A stretch of 64,000 bases of DNA from Tenodera sinensis (GCA_030765045.1 CM060970.1:55731076-55795075); one strand, 5' to 3'. Positions 1 to 12,810 are shown, numbered from the stretch's first letter. Notes: generated from the sequence alone by a model not told the origin. Program-made: numbers and translations.

Positions 1-774
1 AGAGAGCAGGGAAGTTATATGGTTAGGAAACGACAAAAGCAGCAGATGCAGGGAAAGAAAAAGAAAAAAGTGTGAAGCAAACATCTGTTAATCATTCGGC
101 CCGGTGTATAGACGACCAACATTACGAAAATAAACGCATTGGTTTGAAATACCGCAGTTCTGGCTCCTGTGAAGGGAAAAACTATTAATGAGGCGATATT
201 TTCCAACGCATTGCCCCGCATTTTATATTTTCGTCATTAGCAGCGGTATCGTTATTATGCTTCAAAGGAAGTTGAGAAACTCATTTCATCTTTCGTTTCG
301 TTTTATTTCCTGTTATGACTTTTCTTCCTCCCTCATTTTTTTCTGCCGATAATCCTTTCAGTGGCTGCATCTTGCTTTATACGGTTTCGGTTCCTCTCCC
401 ACCCATCTTCAGCACTGCCCCTTCTTCTCTTTCATTTCTACCTCTCCTTTTCCTTAATTGCTTCATTCTTTACTGTCCCCCTACCCTTTACACTTCTTTT
501 CCCCATAGTCATCCTATTTTTTGTTCTGTTCTTTCTTTCCCTAGGTTTGTTTGTTTATTTGTTTTTATACTGCACATTTTGTCTTAGAGGTATTGTTTCC
601 GAGTATCATTTGACCTCATTTGCGTATCTTATACGAGCTTTTCCCTCATTATTTCTTATTGTGCTAGTTTGGTGGTCCTGCTCTTCAGTTTTCCTTCAAC
701 AATCCTCTCCCCATGTAAATAATTTAAGTTCTTTCCCTTTAGATGAGTATTGTGCATATGCCCTTAACATATGC

Positions 775-775
<1 letters not shown>
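1..775. other. Non-coding, pyrimidine-rich stretch
   Basis: No gene, RNA or recognisable repeat seen. Positions about 300-560 are strongly CT-rich on the + strand, which produces open frames without any protein character (runs of L, F, S and P). Confidence 0.6.

Positions 776-820
<45 letters not shown>
776..820 (+). repeat. Poly(T) tract, 45 nt
   Basis: Uninterrupted run of 45 T. It may be the poly(A) tail of a minus-strand retroposon, but no SINE or LINE body is recognisable to its left, so it is annotated only as a homopolymer. Confidence 0.9.
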
Positions 821-926
821 CACTTCACATCATGCTGTATAACTTCATTTCAACTGCTTCCTCTTTTTCCACAACTTTTGTTTTCTCTTGGTACGTACTC
901 TTGGTACGTGGAGAAAGCGTTGTGTT

Positions 927-1000
927 TCCCTGAAAAATTGGATGTTGAGATTTTACCCTATATACATGCTTTAAGAACCTCTGAATAAGAAAAAAATGTT
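927..1000 (+). repeat. Family A head fragment (diverged)
   Basis: About 75 bp resembling the first terminal segment of repeat family A (the region reading GATGTTGAGATTTTACC followed by CCTCTGAAT). It is a short, degenerate copy; compare the better copies at 4912 and 37814. Confidence 0.5.
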
Positions 1001-1212
1001 TAAAAGTTTCATATGTATGCAACACTCCCCAAACTATCAAAGTTTGCTTCTTATCTGTCATCGTTATTTGCTGAAAATGCTACTTGGGCATTTAAAACAA
1101 TAACACGTTTCCTCAGGAAAGAAATCAGTCTTTCAATTATGCTTTATAATGTTAATCCAAATGAAATACTAATTTTCAGTGTATAGTAGGAATGTTTTGT
1201 TTTCCAATGATT

Positions 1213-2010
1213 AGTTTTTACTTTTTTTACTACGTGTAATAAGTAGGGAAGTATTGCATTCAACCTGAAATTTCGATGTTGAAATTTCTCAGAAATATGT
1301 GTTTTGAGGCCCCCTGAATAAAAAGAGGCATTTTTAGAAAAAGGTCCGTCAGTGTATCTCTCCACGGGTGTCTGTCAGCAGCATAAGGAAAAGTAGGTTA
1401 AAAACCAATGTTGGTATTTAAGTTTAATATTCTTCAAGGATGGACAAAGATTTTAAAGAAAATTTCTCCGTCCTAAACTACCCTTTACATGAAAAATGTT
1501 TCGAAAATTTCGAACGGTTTTGATTAAAATGCCCATGTTTAAGATATTTTTATGGCAAATGAAATGTATATTTTAAAATTTTCTGGCTTTAGCCCATGTA
1601 TTCCTGATTACTCTTGATGACTTTTGCATAAGTGGTAAACCGTAAGAGACAGACCAAATCTTAGCATTCAAAAAATCTCGTTAAAACACACAAGTTATAT
1701 CCAAATTAGTTATTTTATGGAGTGAACAATTTCGAAGATCCTTGTTATTTGTGTGAGCTTTGCAATACTTATACTTTTATTGAATAGAAGGTCTTTATTC
1801 ACTTTTTTATCTCTTGGTCATGCGAAGGGAACGAAATTTCAAAGCCATCATATGGCGACCAGCTTTAAAAGAGTTGGCCATCGCTCAAAGCAATAAGATA
1901 ATTTCTACAAATGTTTATCTCAACTAACATGAAGATAGAGGAATAATGGTTTGTGAGGATAGTTAATACAAGAGGACAGAAATTCACGTGAGTGCAACGT
2001 ATCAAATTTG
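1213..2010 (+). mobile_element. Repeat family A, + copy, truncated at its 3' end
   Basis: An ~800-bp interspersed repeat. It begins with a T-rich stretch and TACTACGTG, then the conserved blocks GATGTTGAAATTTCTC, TTTTGAGGCCCCCTGAAT, CCTAAACTACCCTTTACATG and ATCTCAACTAACATGAAGATAG. The same blocks in the same order occur at 4912, 10222, 37814 and, reversed, at 14165 and 43701. No protein is encoded. The inverted 3' terminus seen in the 37814 copy is missing here. Probably a non-autonomous DNA transposon (inference). Confidence 0.75.
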
Positions 2011-2689
2011 TATTATTAATATTAAGAAAACGTTTATATATTACATGTTCGTTGGGGAGTGACGTAGGCAGATAGCAGACATTTTTGGTCAAATTTTGCA
2101 ATATCCTGTTTAGTAATTTCGTCTAAAATCTCGTGATTTCCAATTGTTGGCTGTGACTGTTACGCAAGATAATATCTCTCCTTGGGTTTATATCCAGTAG
2201 CAGTGAAAGCAGGATCTCATAAAGTTCTCATATAAGCAAAGCAACAAGAGAGAGCCGGTTCGATACCAATTTCAGGCCTCTTGCATGCACCTATACCTAC
2301 ACATTTTGCGTAGCGTAATTGTTTTCTGGCCAGCCAATACAACGAGTATGCAACACGGAGGGTAGCATATACAAAACACTTGACAATCAATGCGCTTGCT
2401 AAAAAAATGTTATTAAAGCCTTATGTCAAACATTTGTCATGATTTTCAGGAACTAGATAGAATAATAGAAGCTAGTACAAATACATTGTAAATATAAGTG
2501 AATAATTGATAGTGTGACTGTAACCTCTTTTATTTTGCACTAGCTGAAATACCCAGAGATATTTGAAAAATATTACTTAACATACTTAAACAATTAATGT
2601 TTAATTAAAACTGTTGGGATACTATAAAGAATGAAAGTAAACTAAATAAATAGAAACACCGAGAAGACATATTGAAAACATTTTTGAAT
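2011..2689. other. No feature seen
   Basis: AT-rich sequence. A short B-box-like motif (GGTTCGATACC) occurs near 2258 but without a recognisable SINE body, so it was not called. Confidence 0.5.
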
Positions 2690-2905
2690 AACCACAAATA
2701 CCACAGAAAGAAAAGCGAATAAGAAAACTGTGTGCATGTGTTACGTAAAAGAAAATTGAGTAGAGAAGTCTGTGTGTATGTAATAGGCTGCATTTCTATT
2801 TCAAACATATAGAAAATTATATGAATAAGTGGGAGTAGAGAAGGAAATGTGTTTCGTAACAGAAAAGTAACTAGAGAAAACCATGTGAATGCAATATGCT
2901 GCATA
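2690..2905 (+). repeat. Two diverged units of the ~120-bp satellite
   Basis: Two adjacent units related to the satellite array at 25195-26215. Shared blocks are GTTACGTAAAAGAAAA, GCATTTCTATTTCAAACATA and TAGAAAATTATATGAAT, in the same order and orientation. The units here are more diverged than those in the main array. Confidence 0.65.
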
Positions 2906-4099
2906 GTAAATTAGCATGAAAACCTTCTCTATGAAAACACATTTAAATTTGCCAATTTTTATTGCATTCGTATGAACGGTAGGGCAACAAATAAGGAACA
3001 AAAAAAAAATATATATATATATTCATATGTATATATTTCTTTTATCACTGGAACTGGTATTGTTGATATTATATCGGGCCCGTCAACAACTTGGTCATTG
3101 GTGCCCCATGAATATATTATGCATTATTTATTGAATTATCTACAATTTAAGATTACCAATCACTAATTTAAGTGGTCTTTCAGTCATCTTGTCTGCTAAT
3201 ATTGATTTGAAAGGTCCATAATTCGCAAATCGCTTATACAACCCTAGCGTTCCTGGATGATGTAGGACATTTCCACTTTTCGGTTTTACTTAGGATACTG
3301 TTAGCAAGAGAGAGAGAGATGAGAGCAATGACCAGTGTAGTATACTGATAGTTCGGTCTCTTCACGCACTGCCTACTTTATTTTGTGACAGTTCAGTAAC
3401 GCATGATAAAATCTCTTTGCATGTGACAGCAGTCTGATGTTTTATGTAGTTCTCAGTGGCGTAGAGCCTTTAACGTTGGCAGCCACTCTTCCAAGACATA
3501 AACCAACCGAACCAACTAAGATATAAGATCTGAAACCTAGATAGTCCATATTGTTTCGAAATATAAACTAACCAGAATTTAAGTCTGGATCTAAAGACTA
3601 TTAATTTGAAACGCAGGTAGGAAAGGAAACTCTCAGAGTCTCACAAATAAAGTGGAGGTGTTTAGTTCACCATTTATTCGAAAGTAAGAAATTAGATTTA
3701 TTGTCTCAGATATACAAGAAGCTGTGTAGCAGTGTGTCGATTTGATTAAAAATGTAACTGAATAGAATTAGGTTTCACATACAAGAGCTGGTATTTAATT
3801 ATTCACTCGAAACTTAAACAATTAGAAATAGGATCTCAGATACAAGCACTGGTGTGCAGTCTTCATATTGAATTACAAACTCAGGTCTAACATAGAGTGG
3901 TCTGTCGTATTGTAAATAAATAATTGAATTATCATTCAGATTAAAAATGAGTGTATATCTACTGCCTTATGATTTTGAAACATATATACACCATAAATTA
4001 GGGTAGTGTTTTCACAGTATATTATGGTTTCAAATGATTACCAAGTAAATTCATAGTTTCAGAGAACCTATTTTATGACGTTAATTTGTTTTCATATTA
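2906..4099. other. No gene seen; short dispersed motif at about 3073-3105
   Basis: AT-rich. A segment beginning GGGCCCGTCAACAACTTGG (about 3076) resembles a short repeat also present at about 9440-9495 and, reversed, at about 50735-50790. The region has a short GA run near 3308-3320. Confidence 0.4.
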
Positions 4100-4560
4100 T
4101 GACGAATGATTCAATGCCACTTTATTTCTCTTCTAAACTGAATCACAAAAACACAGTTATCTTATTATTGTTAACAAGATCTACAATTCGTCGTGATCTT
4201 ACAACTCATAGCTGTTCTGCCCTCTCGTAATATACTTCAGTCTTTCAGTTCTCTCTCTCTCTCTCTCACAAACACTGGCTTCGACGACCACACTCACTAA
4301 AAACTCTCTCTCGATCAGCACTCAAAGACTCGCGTCAAATCTGACTTTCAATACTCCAGACAAACTGCTTGCAAATTCTACGGACAGTACGCCTTTTCTC
4401 GAAACTTTTCGTAAACCAGCCGGCAGTCAAAATCTTCTAGAACTAAAGAGAATCGCTTTGACCTGTCGCGCTCATAGTTTTCTTTGCTCTGGCCGCTCTA
4501 TTGTTGTCGAGCCGCGTGTTTATTCTACAAGCAGTGGCGTGAAGTAGCTAACACCGAATT
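4100..4560 (-). mobile_element. LTR-like repeat family L, minus copy
   Basis: On the minus strand this reads GTGTTAGCTACTTCACGCC, then a GC-richer middle with a GA-rich stretch, then GTAAGATCACGACGAATTG and AAATAAAGTGG. The same order of blocks is found at 38995-39530 (+) and 7507-8165 (-). The layout of GC-rich 5' part, central transcription-start-like area and AATAAA near the end resembles a solo LTR. No internal retroelement genes are attached. Confidence 0.5.
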
Positions 4561-4911
4561 TCCCTTTGAGCGACGGTTGCCAATCAGCGTATAAAATGCA
4601 AATTTTACGAGGGAAGCACATGGATATCTTTCTGCAATGCACCTGTTAGATTACTTATTAGAATACTTGTTAATTAACTTATTACATTTTAGACAATAGA
4701 ATATTTTATACAGTAAAATTAAGTACTTGACATTCTTCATTTTGGAACACAATCTGTTGTCGGTACTATAAATAAATATATAGTTCGGTTCATCAAGAAA
4801 GGGCTAAGCAAAACATTTTAGTGTGTCAAGGACATCGATTTGTTTTGACAATTAACAATAAGCATCCTTATACAATCCATAATTAATTGACAGGAGCAGC
4901 AACTTATCAAT
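4561..4911. other. AT-rich spacer, no feature seen
   Basis: No open frame, RNA or repeat was recognised between the L copy and the next family A copy. Confidence 0.5.
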
Positions 4912-5023
4912 TTTTATTTTCTTCACTACGTATAGCAAGTAGAGAAAGTACTGTATTCCACCCAAAAATTCGATGTCGAGATTTCACCGGAAATATATCT
5001 TGAGGCCCCCTGATTCCAAGGGG

Positions 5024-5070
<47 letters not shown>

Positions 5071-5725
5071 CGTGCGTGTGAACAGCACAACTCAAAAACG
5101 AAAAGTCGGTTAAAAACTAAAATTGGTATTTTGGTTTAATATCTTTCAAGGATGCAGCACGAAGATTTTGAAGAAAATTCCTCCACCCTAAACTACCCTT
5201 TACATGGACAATTTTTCAAAAATGTTTTACGTTCTAAAGCTAACGATTTTGATTAAAATGCCATATGTTTAAAATATGTTTATGGCAAATGCAATATGTC
5301 TTGAATTTTTTGGCTATAGTCCATGTAGTCCTATTTACCCGTATGACTTTTGCATAACTGCTAAACGGTACGAGATAGACAATCTTACTGTACACAAAAT
5401 GTAGATCTCCTTAAAACACACTAGTTATGTCAAAATGCATTTTTTATGAAGTGGGCCATTTCTGTAAGTTATTTAAGTGAGTTTTGCAATACCTTCCTCA
5501 AATGGAAGGTCGTTATTCACCTTTTAATCTCTTAGACGTGCAAAGAGAATGGAATTTGAAAGCCTTCATATAGCAATCAGCTTTAAAATATTTGACTATC
5601 ACTCAAAGCCTACTTATTTTCAGCAAATTTTTATCTAGACTAACATGAAGAGGAATAAGAGCTTGTAAGAATAGTTAGTTCAAAGGTAGAGAAAGTCGTA
5701 TGATGAAACACATCAGATTTTTCGG
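4912..5725 (+). mobile_element. Repeat family A, + copy with internal TG tract
   Basis: A well preserved copy: TCTTCACTACGTATAGC at the start, GATGTCGAGATTTCACCGG, TCTTGAGGCCCCCTG, then a (TG)n tract at 5025-5080, AGTCGGTTAAAAACTAA, CTAAACTACCCTTTACATGG and the tail GACTAACATGAAGAGG to AGGTAGAGAAAGTCG. The CA/TG tract sits at the same internal point in several copies, so it is part of the element rather than a later arrival. There is no coding capacity. It lacks the far 3' inverted terminus. Confidence 0.8.
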
Positions 5726-7506
5726 TTTCGTGTTTCTTTTCTTGTTTAAAAAACATTAAAATATATCAGAAATAAATAACAATTCGTAACTTCGAGTCTG
5801 GATACACCAAGCATGGAGGTCGGAGGTTCGAGCATTTTAAAATGAATCACCGCAAGTAAATGCTCAGCAGTGCAAGAGGGCAACCTAAATTATTTATAGC
5901 AGTGGTGAAGAATAAAGTACATGGTCGAGTTGTCAGCACTTGAAATGCAATAGGACAAATGAATCACGACCTCGTGCTGCTTTAATATGCACTCCAACAA
6001 GAAACGATTGCCTCATCGGTCGAAACCACGACACTTTCCAATGCACAAGCCCATATATTATATAGGTACTTTATAGCATAATCTCATTTCTTCATCTTTC
6101 TCAACCTTCCTTCTATTTCTTCACCACTTAGTTCCTTGTTGAATTAACAGGGTTTTCTTCGCTCTAGCGGCGTTCTTTAATTGCTAGTCTGACTTTCATA
6201 TAATAGCAACAATTTTAGTCGTTTTTTTTAACATTAGAAATACGTTCAACAGAAATTGTAATAGTAATCTGCGCAACAAGTGGATAATCTTGACCATTAT
6301 GGCAAGAGTGAATGTCGCAACTAACGACACTGAGAGCGATAATTTTAACGAGTGTCAAATTAAGATTAACTACGAGCTGGATAGCTATATTAACATGTTA
6401 TGCAATCTTTGCATAATAAATTGCAGGAAACAAGTCAGAAATAAATCATCGTAGGTACATAACTGACACAAGTGAGAGGATCTTCACGCGTTAAGAAATG
6501 CTAGCTTCTCTCCAGGCATTTAATCTATTACCTGGCAAGCAAAACAGCCACTTGCATATGTTCTCTTCCTGGGAGAGAAGTGAGCAAAAGTTATGTGCTG
6601 TTATATAACCTATTATCAACATTCCATGCAAGTATTTACAAATTCAAATTTTAATTATTCTATATTTAATAAAATACAGAGATTTTCTATGTTTGCTACG
6701 TATAGAAAAGAATGGTTTCATTTTCTCTCCATAAGCCACAGCAACTTGGAATCCAGTACTACTGCATTGTTATTATCGGTAAAAGTGCCATAATATGCAA
6801 ATACGTACGATATTGAATACAATAACAGCCTCACAGTAGAAAAAACAATATTGAGGATAAAGTTTTATGGAAAATGGTTTAAAATAAAGAGAAAATAATA
6901 CAACTTTCAATAACAAGAGTTTTCAAAATTGACATTTGTTATTTTTGTTATTAATTATATTTTTGCCTTAGGAAAAATTATAAACAATATGTAAAATAAC
7001 TCAGAGAACTCGAGCCGAAGAAGATACTACATGAATTACCAAACTCTGGTTTGTATCAGCAAAATGCTTGGATTAATGCATCAAGGGTATAGCCTGACTG
7101 ACCATGGCTTTATCAAGATTGGTTAGGCCATGTAAACTTATATGCGTTAGGTTTCGGGAGTTGTAAAATATTCTTTCAACCTGAAGGAATATTAATTAAT
7201 AATGTTTTCTAAGAAAGTTGTTTACTTTAAAGGTATTTTTAAAGCGGAAAGATCTTTGAACCAAAAACTAGTTGAAAAGTGTTTAGAATACTAGCTACAA
7301 TTATTCATATCGTTGTCATCATAGCTGCCCTTTGCCTCGCAATGAAACAGAAGCCTGCATAGTTAATATCTCCCACTGTGATAAGCGGTCCGGTTGGTTA
7401 CACCCCATTTCAAACCATCTGGCAGGAAAACGTTGTGTATGGTGTACTAAAACTATTGTAACGCAATGGCCAATTCGACGAATCCCACTTCTGACACCAA
7501 GTGTGA
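5726..7506. other. AT-rich, no feature seen
   Basis: No supported gene, RNA or repeat. A motif resembling a tRNA B box (GGAGGTTCGAGC, near 5822) is present but no further SINE structure could be supported. The short open frames are under 80 codons and without domain character. Confidence 0.45.
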
Positions 7507-7756
7507 CAAAATTACAAAATCAGTCCAGTTACTTTTCTATTGCTTTACTTTTCTTATAAACTCTTGCACAAATACAGTTCTCTTCTACTGACGTTAACAG
7601 TCTACAGTCCTTCGTGCTGTTGTAATACAACCTTGATTCACTTCTTCACTTTCTCCACTTTCTTTGTCTCTCAAAAACTAATTCTGACGATACAATACTC
7701 GACACTGTTAAGACTTCATTTCGACGCGGATCATCGTGACATATTTCACAATACCA

Positions 7757-7826
<70 letters not shown>

Positions 7827-8165
7827 TACATACATACAGACACCAAAACACACACAGCTGTCTCGCGCTCACTGACACACTGATTGACTTATATCTGTAA
7901 CTCTCTTCTGCTGTTTCCTCGCCTCATTACATATATCGGACTTTTCTTGCTTCCACAAACACGCCGGCCACCGGATGTCCCTCGAAGGTTCCAGCAATCC
8001 TTTGTTATGCGCCGTGCTCATTGTTGTTAGTTAAATATACACAAACAGTCGCACGAGGCATTCTGACCTTGAGCGCTTATGTTTGCTCGCCGTTCTGGTA
8101 TGCGATGTGAAGTAGCATAGCCTCGACCGTCCTTCGTTGTGCGCTGCGCCCGGCGTCGCACTATA
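7507..8165 (-). mobile_element. LTR-like repeat family L, minus copy with CA tract
   Basis: On the minus strand it begins with GTGCGACGCCGGGCGCAG and ends with AGCAATAGAAAAGTAACTGG. Both ends match the + copy at 38995-39530, which has TGTGACGCCGGCTAAGGC and AGCGATAGAAAAGTAACTGG. A (CA)n/(CATA)n tract at 7758-7838 interrupts the middle. The same family is seen at 4100-4560. Solo-LTR interpretation is inference from the layout; no reverse transcriptase or integrase lies nearby. Confidence 0.6.
7758..7838 (+). repeat. (CA)n then (CATA)n microsatellite
   Basis: About 64 bp of pure CA followed by four to five CATA units, inside the family L copy. Confidence 0.95.
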
Positions 8166-8939
8166 TATTAAAAGCGTTTAGTTACAGATCATTTTATCGA
8201 ACTATTCCTAAAAGCCGGATGAATAAGAGAAAGCGAATTGAGAGAAAAGTTCACCATTATGACGCAAAGGTGAATCCGGTTAAAATATGGAGGTTGACAC
8301 AGAAGAATCGCCATTTTAGCTTTCAACTCAATCCTCTCAGAACCGCAGCCATCGGAAACTCCGTTGCCGGCAACCAAAGGTTAATCTGGCGATGATAATG
8401 GTTGAGGACAAGAATGGAATGATAATGGGTGTGTCGCAGAAAATCGCAATACTGCTGCAGTATATTTCCACAGCACGCTTCGCGTTTAAAAATGTTCCTA
8501 TAGAGGCCAACGCATCACGTAGCTTTGCTGTCTGAAACACTACGTATACATGCACTGATTATTTGTTTCTTTATGGCAGACATAAAATTTAGTGGTGGCT
8601 GACCGCTGACCATACTATTCTCTTTGCTGTTGTGCAAATACATTTTGTGGGTGCAAAAGAGGTGTATATGACCAGCGTTGCAGCGTGATTTCACAGCGAA
8701 TTTAACTATGCAACACCGCAAGATGTAACAAGTCTCTGACTGGATATTGTGTTGGCCAGCTCCTCCTGCCATCCGCCATTAAATGTTGCATCAGCCATAA
8801 TTCTTATATTTACAAATGAGATACAACTGATGTTATTACTCGTTTAACTGTGTGTTTATAGGTATAGGAACAGGAGGATATCTTGCACACGGCGACTTAC
8901 ATAGATCTAGTTTAACTTCAAGGAGGAAGGCATGAAGTA
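8166..8939. other. No feature assigned
   Basis: More GC-balanced than its surroundings and with several short overlapping open frames on the minus strand (up to 85 codons). None shows a recognisable domain or codon consistency. Could be an unrecognised repeat. Confidence 0.35.
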
Positions 8940-9318
8940 AAGGAATAACAGGAGGCTACAGATCACAGTAAAAAGAACACAGAGATGCGAGGAAGTCCCA
9001 AACGTGTCAGGCTCGAAGACCAGTCCCAGTGCTGGAGCCACCTACAGAGGATGGCGAATGACCGGTCGATTAAGCAGCAATCGGGCATTTGAGCAAGTAT
9101 CCGGGCCATCTGTCTGGCACCGCTATACGCCACAAAACCTAGAGCAAGCTGAAAGGGAATGGAAGGAAAATGATGAAAGGGAAATCGTAGTAAATGAGGA
9201 ACCACCGCAGCGCTCACTTAAGACCAGAGAAACCACGAGGTTAGAGTAGGCGGTCGACGGAAATCAAACCCAGGACCTCCTCCTCACATGTTACCATTGA
9301 GCCATCTCGCTTGGCTTT
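8940..9318 (-). mobile_element. tRNA-headed SINE, minus strand
   Basis: Read on the minus strand from 9318, the element starts with a pol III A-box-like GAGATGGCTCAATGGTAAC. About 35 bases on it has a B-box-like GGTCCTGGGTTTGATTTCC (9267-9285), the spacing of a tRNA. A ~300-bp unrelated body follows. This head-plus-body design is that of tRNA-derived SINEs. No target duplication was identified. Confidence 0.65.
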
Positions 9319-10069
9319 TATTAGTGTTTGATTAATTCATTGATTGATTGACAAGGTAATTTGGATCAGTTTTTATTAGATTAGGTAGAAAAATAATTCT
9401 GGTTAAACAGAAGTTCCACATCACAGTCGAGAATCGAGCACCGGTTGAGCGTGTAGGGTTTAAGGGCCCGTCGACAGGTAGGTCACTAAGGCCCGAAATC
9501 AAAAGATAAAAACAGAGAAACTTGCCACCTATGAAGCCTCACAGTTAAAAGGTTAAAAAGCTAAAACAGTTAAAACCTAAAGCTGATCTGTAAAAACAGT
9601 AGTGTTAAATGCTAAAAATGTAAAACAGTAGAATTTTATAAAGGGGGACGAAATCACAGCCTAAAAATGTTAAAAAGTCCTAACGCAAGTTAAACTTGCG
9701 GAGCAAATCCAGTATTGGCGACGAACCACTGGGTCGTCACCCATAATGGAACGCAGTGTAAAACCCAGGCCAAGGGACTGGCACTCTTGAGCATAACTAA
9801 TCTTACTAATTCCTTTTCTCTTGTTACAGGTAAGTCTTCACATCGAGATGGCTAAGGCGAACATTAGACATTTGGTATGTAATCTGAGATACAGAGCTTA
9901 AACATTTGACAACAATTTTGTCTTAATTTTTATATCCATATTATAAACAGCTAAAAAGCTCAAACAGTAGAAAACATTCAATAGACCAGTCTCACGAAGT
10001 GTGATGAAAGTCGACTCATCTTCCAGCGACACAACAAAAGTCGCCCCATCCCAAATAGTCTTATATTTA
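9319..10069. other. Low-complexity AAAACAGTTAAAA-type region, no gene
   Basis: 9530-9680 is a loosely repetitive stretch built from short words such as GTTAAAA, CTAAAA and AAACAGT. At 9440-9495 lies a short dispersed repeat (GTAGGGTTTAAGGGCCCG) also seen reversed at about 50735-50790. Confidence 0.45.
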
Positions 10070-10800
10070 AAACATTTTCATGACAAAAGCTTTTACAAAA
10101 TACTGTAAAGTCGACTTCATTCTGAGCGACTAAACCGTAAGAGGTATGCAAATCTTACCACACAGATAACTGTAGATCTCGTGAAAGTAGACAATTTATG
10201 TCAACTAACCTTTTTTGTGGTGTTTGACACGAAGATTTTCAACGAAATTCTTCCACCCCAGATCACCCTTTACATGTAGCATTGTTCCAATATTTTGTTT
10301 GTCTCAAAAATGGCTCTTACGTTTTGATTAAAATATTTAAAATATTTTTATGACAAATGAAATGATATCCTGAATTTTCTGGGAATGCCCTAAGAAGTTA
10401 TTTTCACTCTGGTGAGCTTTGGTAGCTGGTAAACTGTAAGAGATAAAATATAGACCACAATAAAACGCACAATTTATGTAAAATACATACTTTTTGTAAA
10501 CTTAACCACTTCCAAGATATTTGTTGTTATTTATTTGAATTTTCCAATACTTATACTTTTTCCAAATGGGAAGCCGTTATTCGGTTTTTTTTTTTTTTTT
10601 TTTTTTCTTTCTTTCTTTCTTTCTTTCTTCAGACAGAGACCACCTAAAAGATTTGACTATCACTTAAGCCTGGTGTATTTTCGTATTCCAATTGTACCTA
10701 AAAGAAAGTGTCTAGTAAAACAATGTTTACAAATGTTTATGTGGATTAGCATACAGTAGACATAAGGGAATACGACACATTATTATTTGTTTAATTATGC
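10070..10800 (+). mobile_element. Two adjacent partial copies of repeat family A
   Basis: 10070-10220 matches the central part of family A (ACCGTAAGAGGTATGCAAATC, GTAGATCTCGTGAAA). A second fragment then restarts at an earlier point (GACACGAAGATTTTCAACG, CACCCTTTACATGTAG) and runs through the tail to about 10800. A poly(T) tract and (CTTT)n repeat (10585-10630) occur inside the second fragment. Confidence 0.6.
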
Positions 10801-10813
10801 TGTTCAGACTCTC

Positions 10814-10814
<1 letters not shown>

Positions 10815-10893
<79 letters not shown>
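10815..10893 (+). repeat. (CA)n microsatellite
   Basis: About 79 bp of uninterrupted CA dinucleotide. Confidence 0.97.
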
Positions 10894-10894
<1 letters not shown>

Positions 10895-10938
10895 GATATT
10901 CTAGAAATGATTAGTTGTGTGCATAAGACTTCAAAAGT

Positions 10939-11148
10939 CCACCTCTATGGTGAGAGGTGAGAGAGTAGCGTGTCTGCCATTCAGGAGATCCCGAGTTCGA
11001 ATCTCGGCTAGGTTGAGTTACCTGGATAAGTATTTTTTCAAGGTCTTCCCTTATCCTGAAAGATGAAGCTCTAAGCTCTATAGACCCCAGCCTCATTTCA
11101 GCATCATTTCACTTATTTCATTCATTGTCCGATATGACCTAACCGGTT
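10939..11148 (+). mobile_element. SINE family S1, + copy
   Basis: Begins CACCTCTATGGTGAG and contains AGTAGCGTGTCTGCC. A clear B box GAGTTCGAATCTCGG follows at about 10992, then a body with GATGAAGCTCTAAGC and CATTTCAGCATCATTTCAC. The same blocks occur in reverse at 20967-21180 and, shortened, at 30556 and 40536. The tRNA-like promoter with a conserved non-tRNA body marks a SINE; the family itself is not recognised by name. Confidence 0.75.
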
Positions 11149-12751
11149 AAACTACATTAAAACTTTTAAGAAAGGACCTCATAACTGTATTACAGGTGAA
11201 ATATTGATGCCGGCTTTTTAGATAATACAATATTTTCTCTGTTTACGAGAAATTCTATACTTCAGACCATTAATACATCAATAACATGGTGAGGATGAGA
11301 GTAAGTCTGTTTTTGCCGCACCTCGCTGACTTTGTGTTAAACGAGTGTCTGCCTAAGGTGCTAATAAATTCGCAGAGTAGCTGCTAGCTGCGAGAACGGC
11401 GAAAGTCAACAAAAGCTGCCGCTGAGCAAAATGTATAGAATTAACGTTAAATACACTTTGAAAATTGTTTTGTCAGTCTGGACTGCCGTGCCGTGGAACA
11501 GAGTTAAAAGCCCCTGTCGTACTTCTCAGTCACGGACTCTCTTCATTCTTGTATACAGGGTGTTAGGGACACAACTGCGGGTGTTTACTTTGGTAAATCA
11601 AGACAGTAGGTATAATAAACAACATTATATCAATACTGTATGCTTTGTACTTTGTGCAGTCAGTTTTTCGGTCTCAAGCCCCATCGCGTGCAAGATATCT
11701 AAGAATTTTTGTTTTCAGAACCTAATCTAGCTTGAAAAAGATTGGATTTCTGTCTAAAAATCCTCGGTCTTGGTAGATATTCAATCAGATCGAGTATAAC
11801 CTCTTTGTCAGACGAAGATTCTATACTGAAGAACAGGATATAAATACAACACTATCCGGGATAAAACTATAATTCTATAAAATACAAAATGATTATCCGG
11901 GCTTGTGTGTCATGGTCTAGTGGAAAATCTCCTTCCAGTCGTTTCGATCGAAGCTGCGTCGAACATCCTCAGTGGTGTGATCGTTGTCCCCTGCTACTCT
12001 CGGCGACGACTGTTACGGAGCCTTTGGTTTCACAGATTTTATACGCTTAGCATATGTGGGCGTATGGCAGTCGGTCTGGTCTTTGCTTATTGGCTTGGCT
12101 GCTCCATGGGATGGTTTAAAGTGGGGGCTGCTTCCACTGTTGTCGATGGACTGGCAATTATTGCAGCTGAAGCTGCTGCTGGTCCAGTAGCATTGGAGGT
12201 CGGTCTTGCAACTCGTTTCAACGGCAAACACTTTAGCGCTAAATTTTGCATGCATTCTTGCAACCCAGAAATTAGTGTTTAATGTAATAAACACTGGTGT
12301 AATTAAGAAAACGCTGTTTTGCATATGAATGCAGGTTTTGAGAGCCAATGTGTTCGATATGCAATAACCTGATACTTATTTCTAACGCTTTTAATCGACA
12401 GAAGCGTGCTATTTCACTGCTTTCTTTCAGACAGACTTCTTAAAGTAACTCATAAATTTAGCTCATCCAAAGGTTTCTTCTATCTCTTCCACCTCATTAT
12501 ACCTGCAATGAGGAGGAATGAGATACTTCTCTCTTGCAGTTCAAATGGCATCTGTTAGATGCTGGTACAATGATAACAGTTCTCTGTCTTCCACACATGT
12601 AACGTATTTGTTTAGACAGGAGGCGCTAAAATAGAGATTTTAACAAGCCACTCACTAGAAATCGAACATTACACTGAAACGGGCGTTAATTAGAAGGGAA
12701 TTAATTCAAAAGATACGTTAAAATAAAGTATTTTGTTAATAAATTATTAAA
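11149..12751. other. No gene seen
   Basis: Mixed sequence. A 125-codon open frame at 11905-12282 (+) starts with ATG but has no recognisable domain, no homologue I know and a competing open frame on the opposite strand. TATACAGGGTGTTAGGG near 11552 resembles terminal motifs of small DNA transposons but has no partner found. Confidence 0.4.
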
Positions 12752-12810
12752 AGAGAGAGAGAGAGTGTGTGTGTGTGTATGTGTGTGTGCGCGCGCGCGC
12801 CTGTGTGGTG
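12752..12810 (+). repeat. (GA)n(TG)n(CG)n compound microsatellite
   Basis: A GA run of 14 bp joins a TG run, then a CG-alternating stretch around 12789-12800. The purine-pyrimidine alternating CG part is a potential Z-DNA former. Confidence 0.9.

Noticed and set aside
361..933. 190-codon + frame rich in F, L and S resembling membrane segments
   Set aside because: Caused by a pyrimidine-rich tract and poly(T); hydrophobicity follows from base composition, and a second frame overlaps it.
11905..12282. 125-codon + frame with alanine/valine-rich C-terminal half
   Set aside because: A 111-codon frame overlaps it on the other strand and neither shows a family motif or codon consistency.
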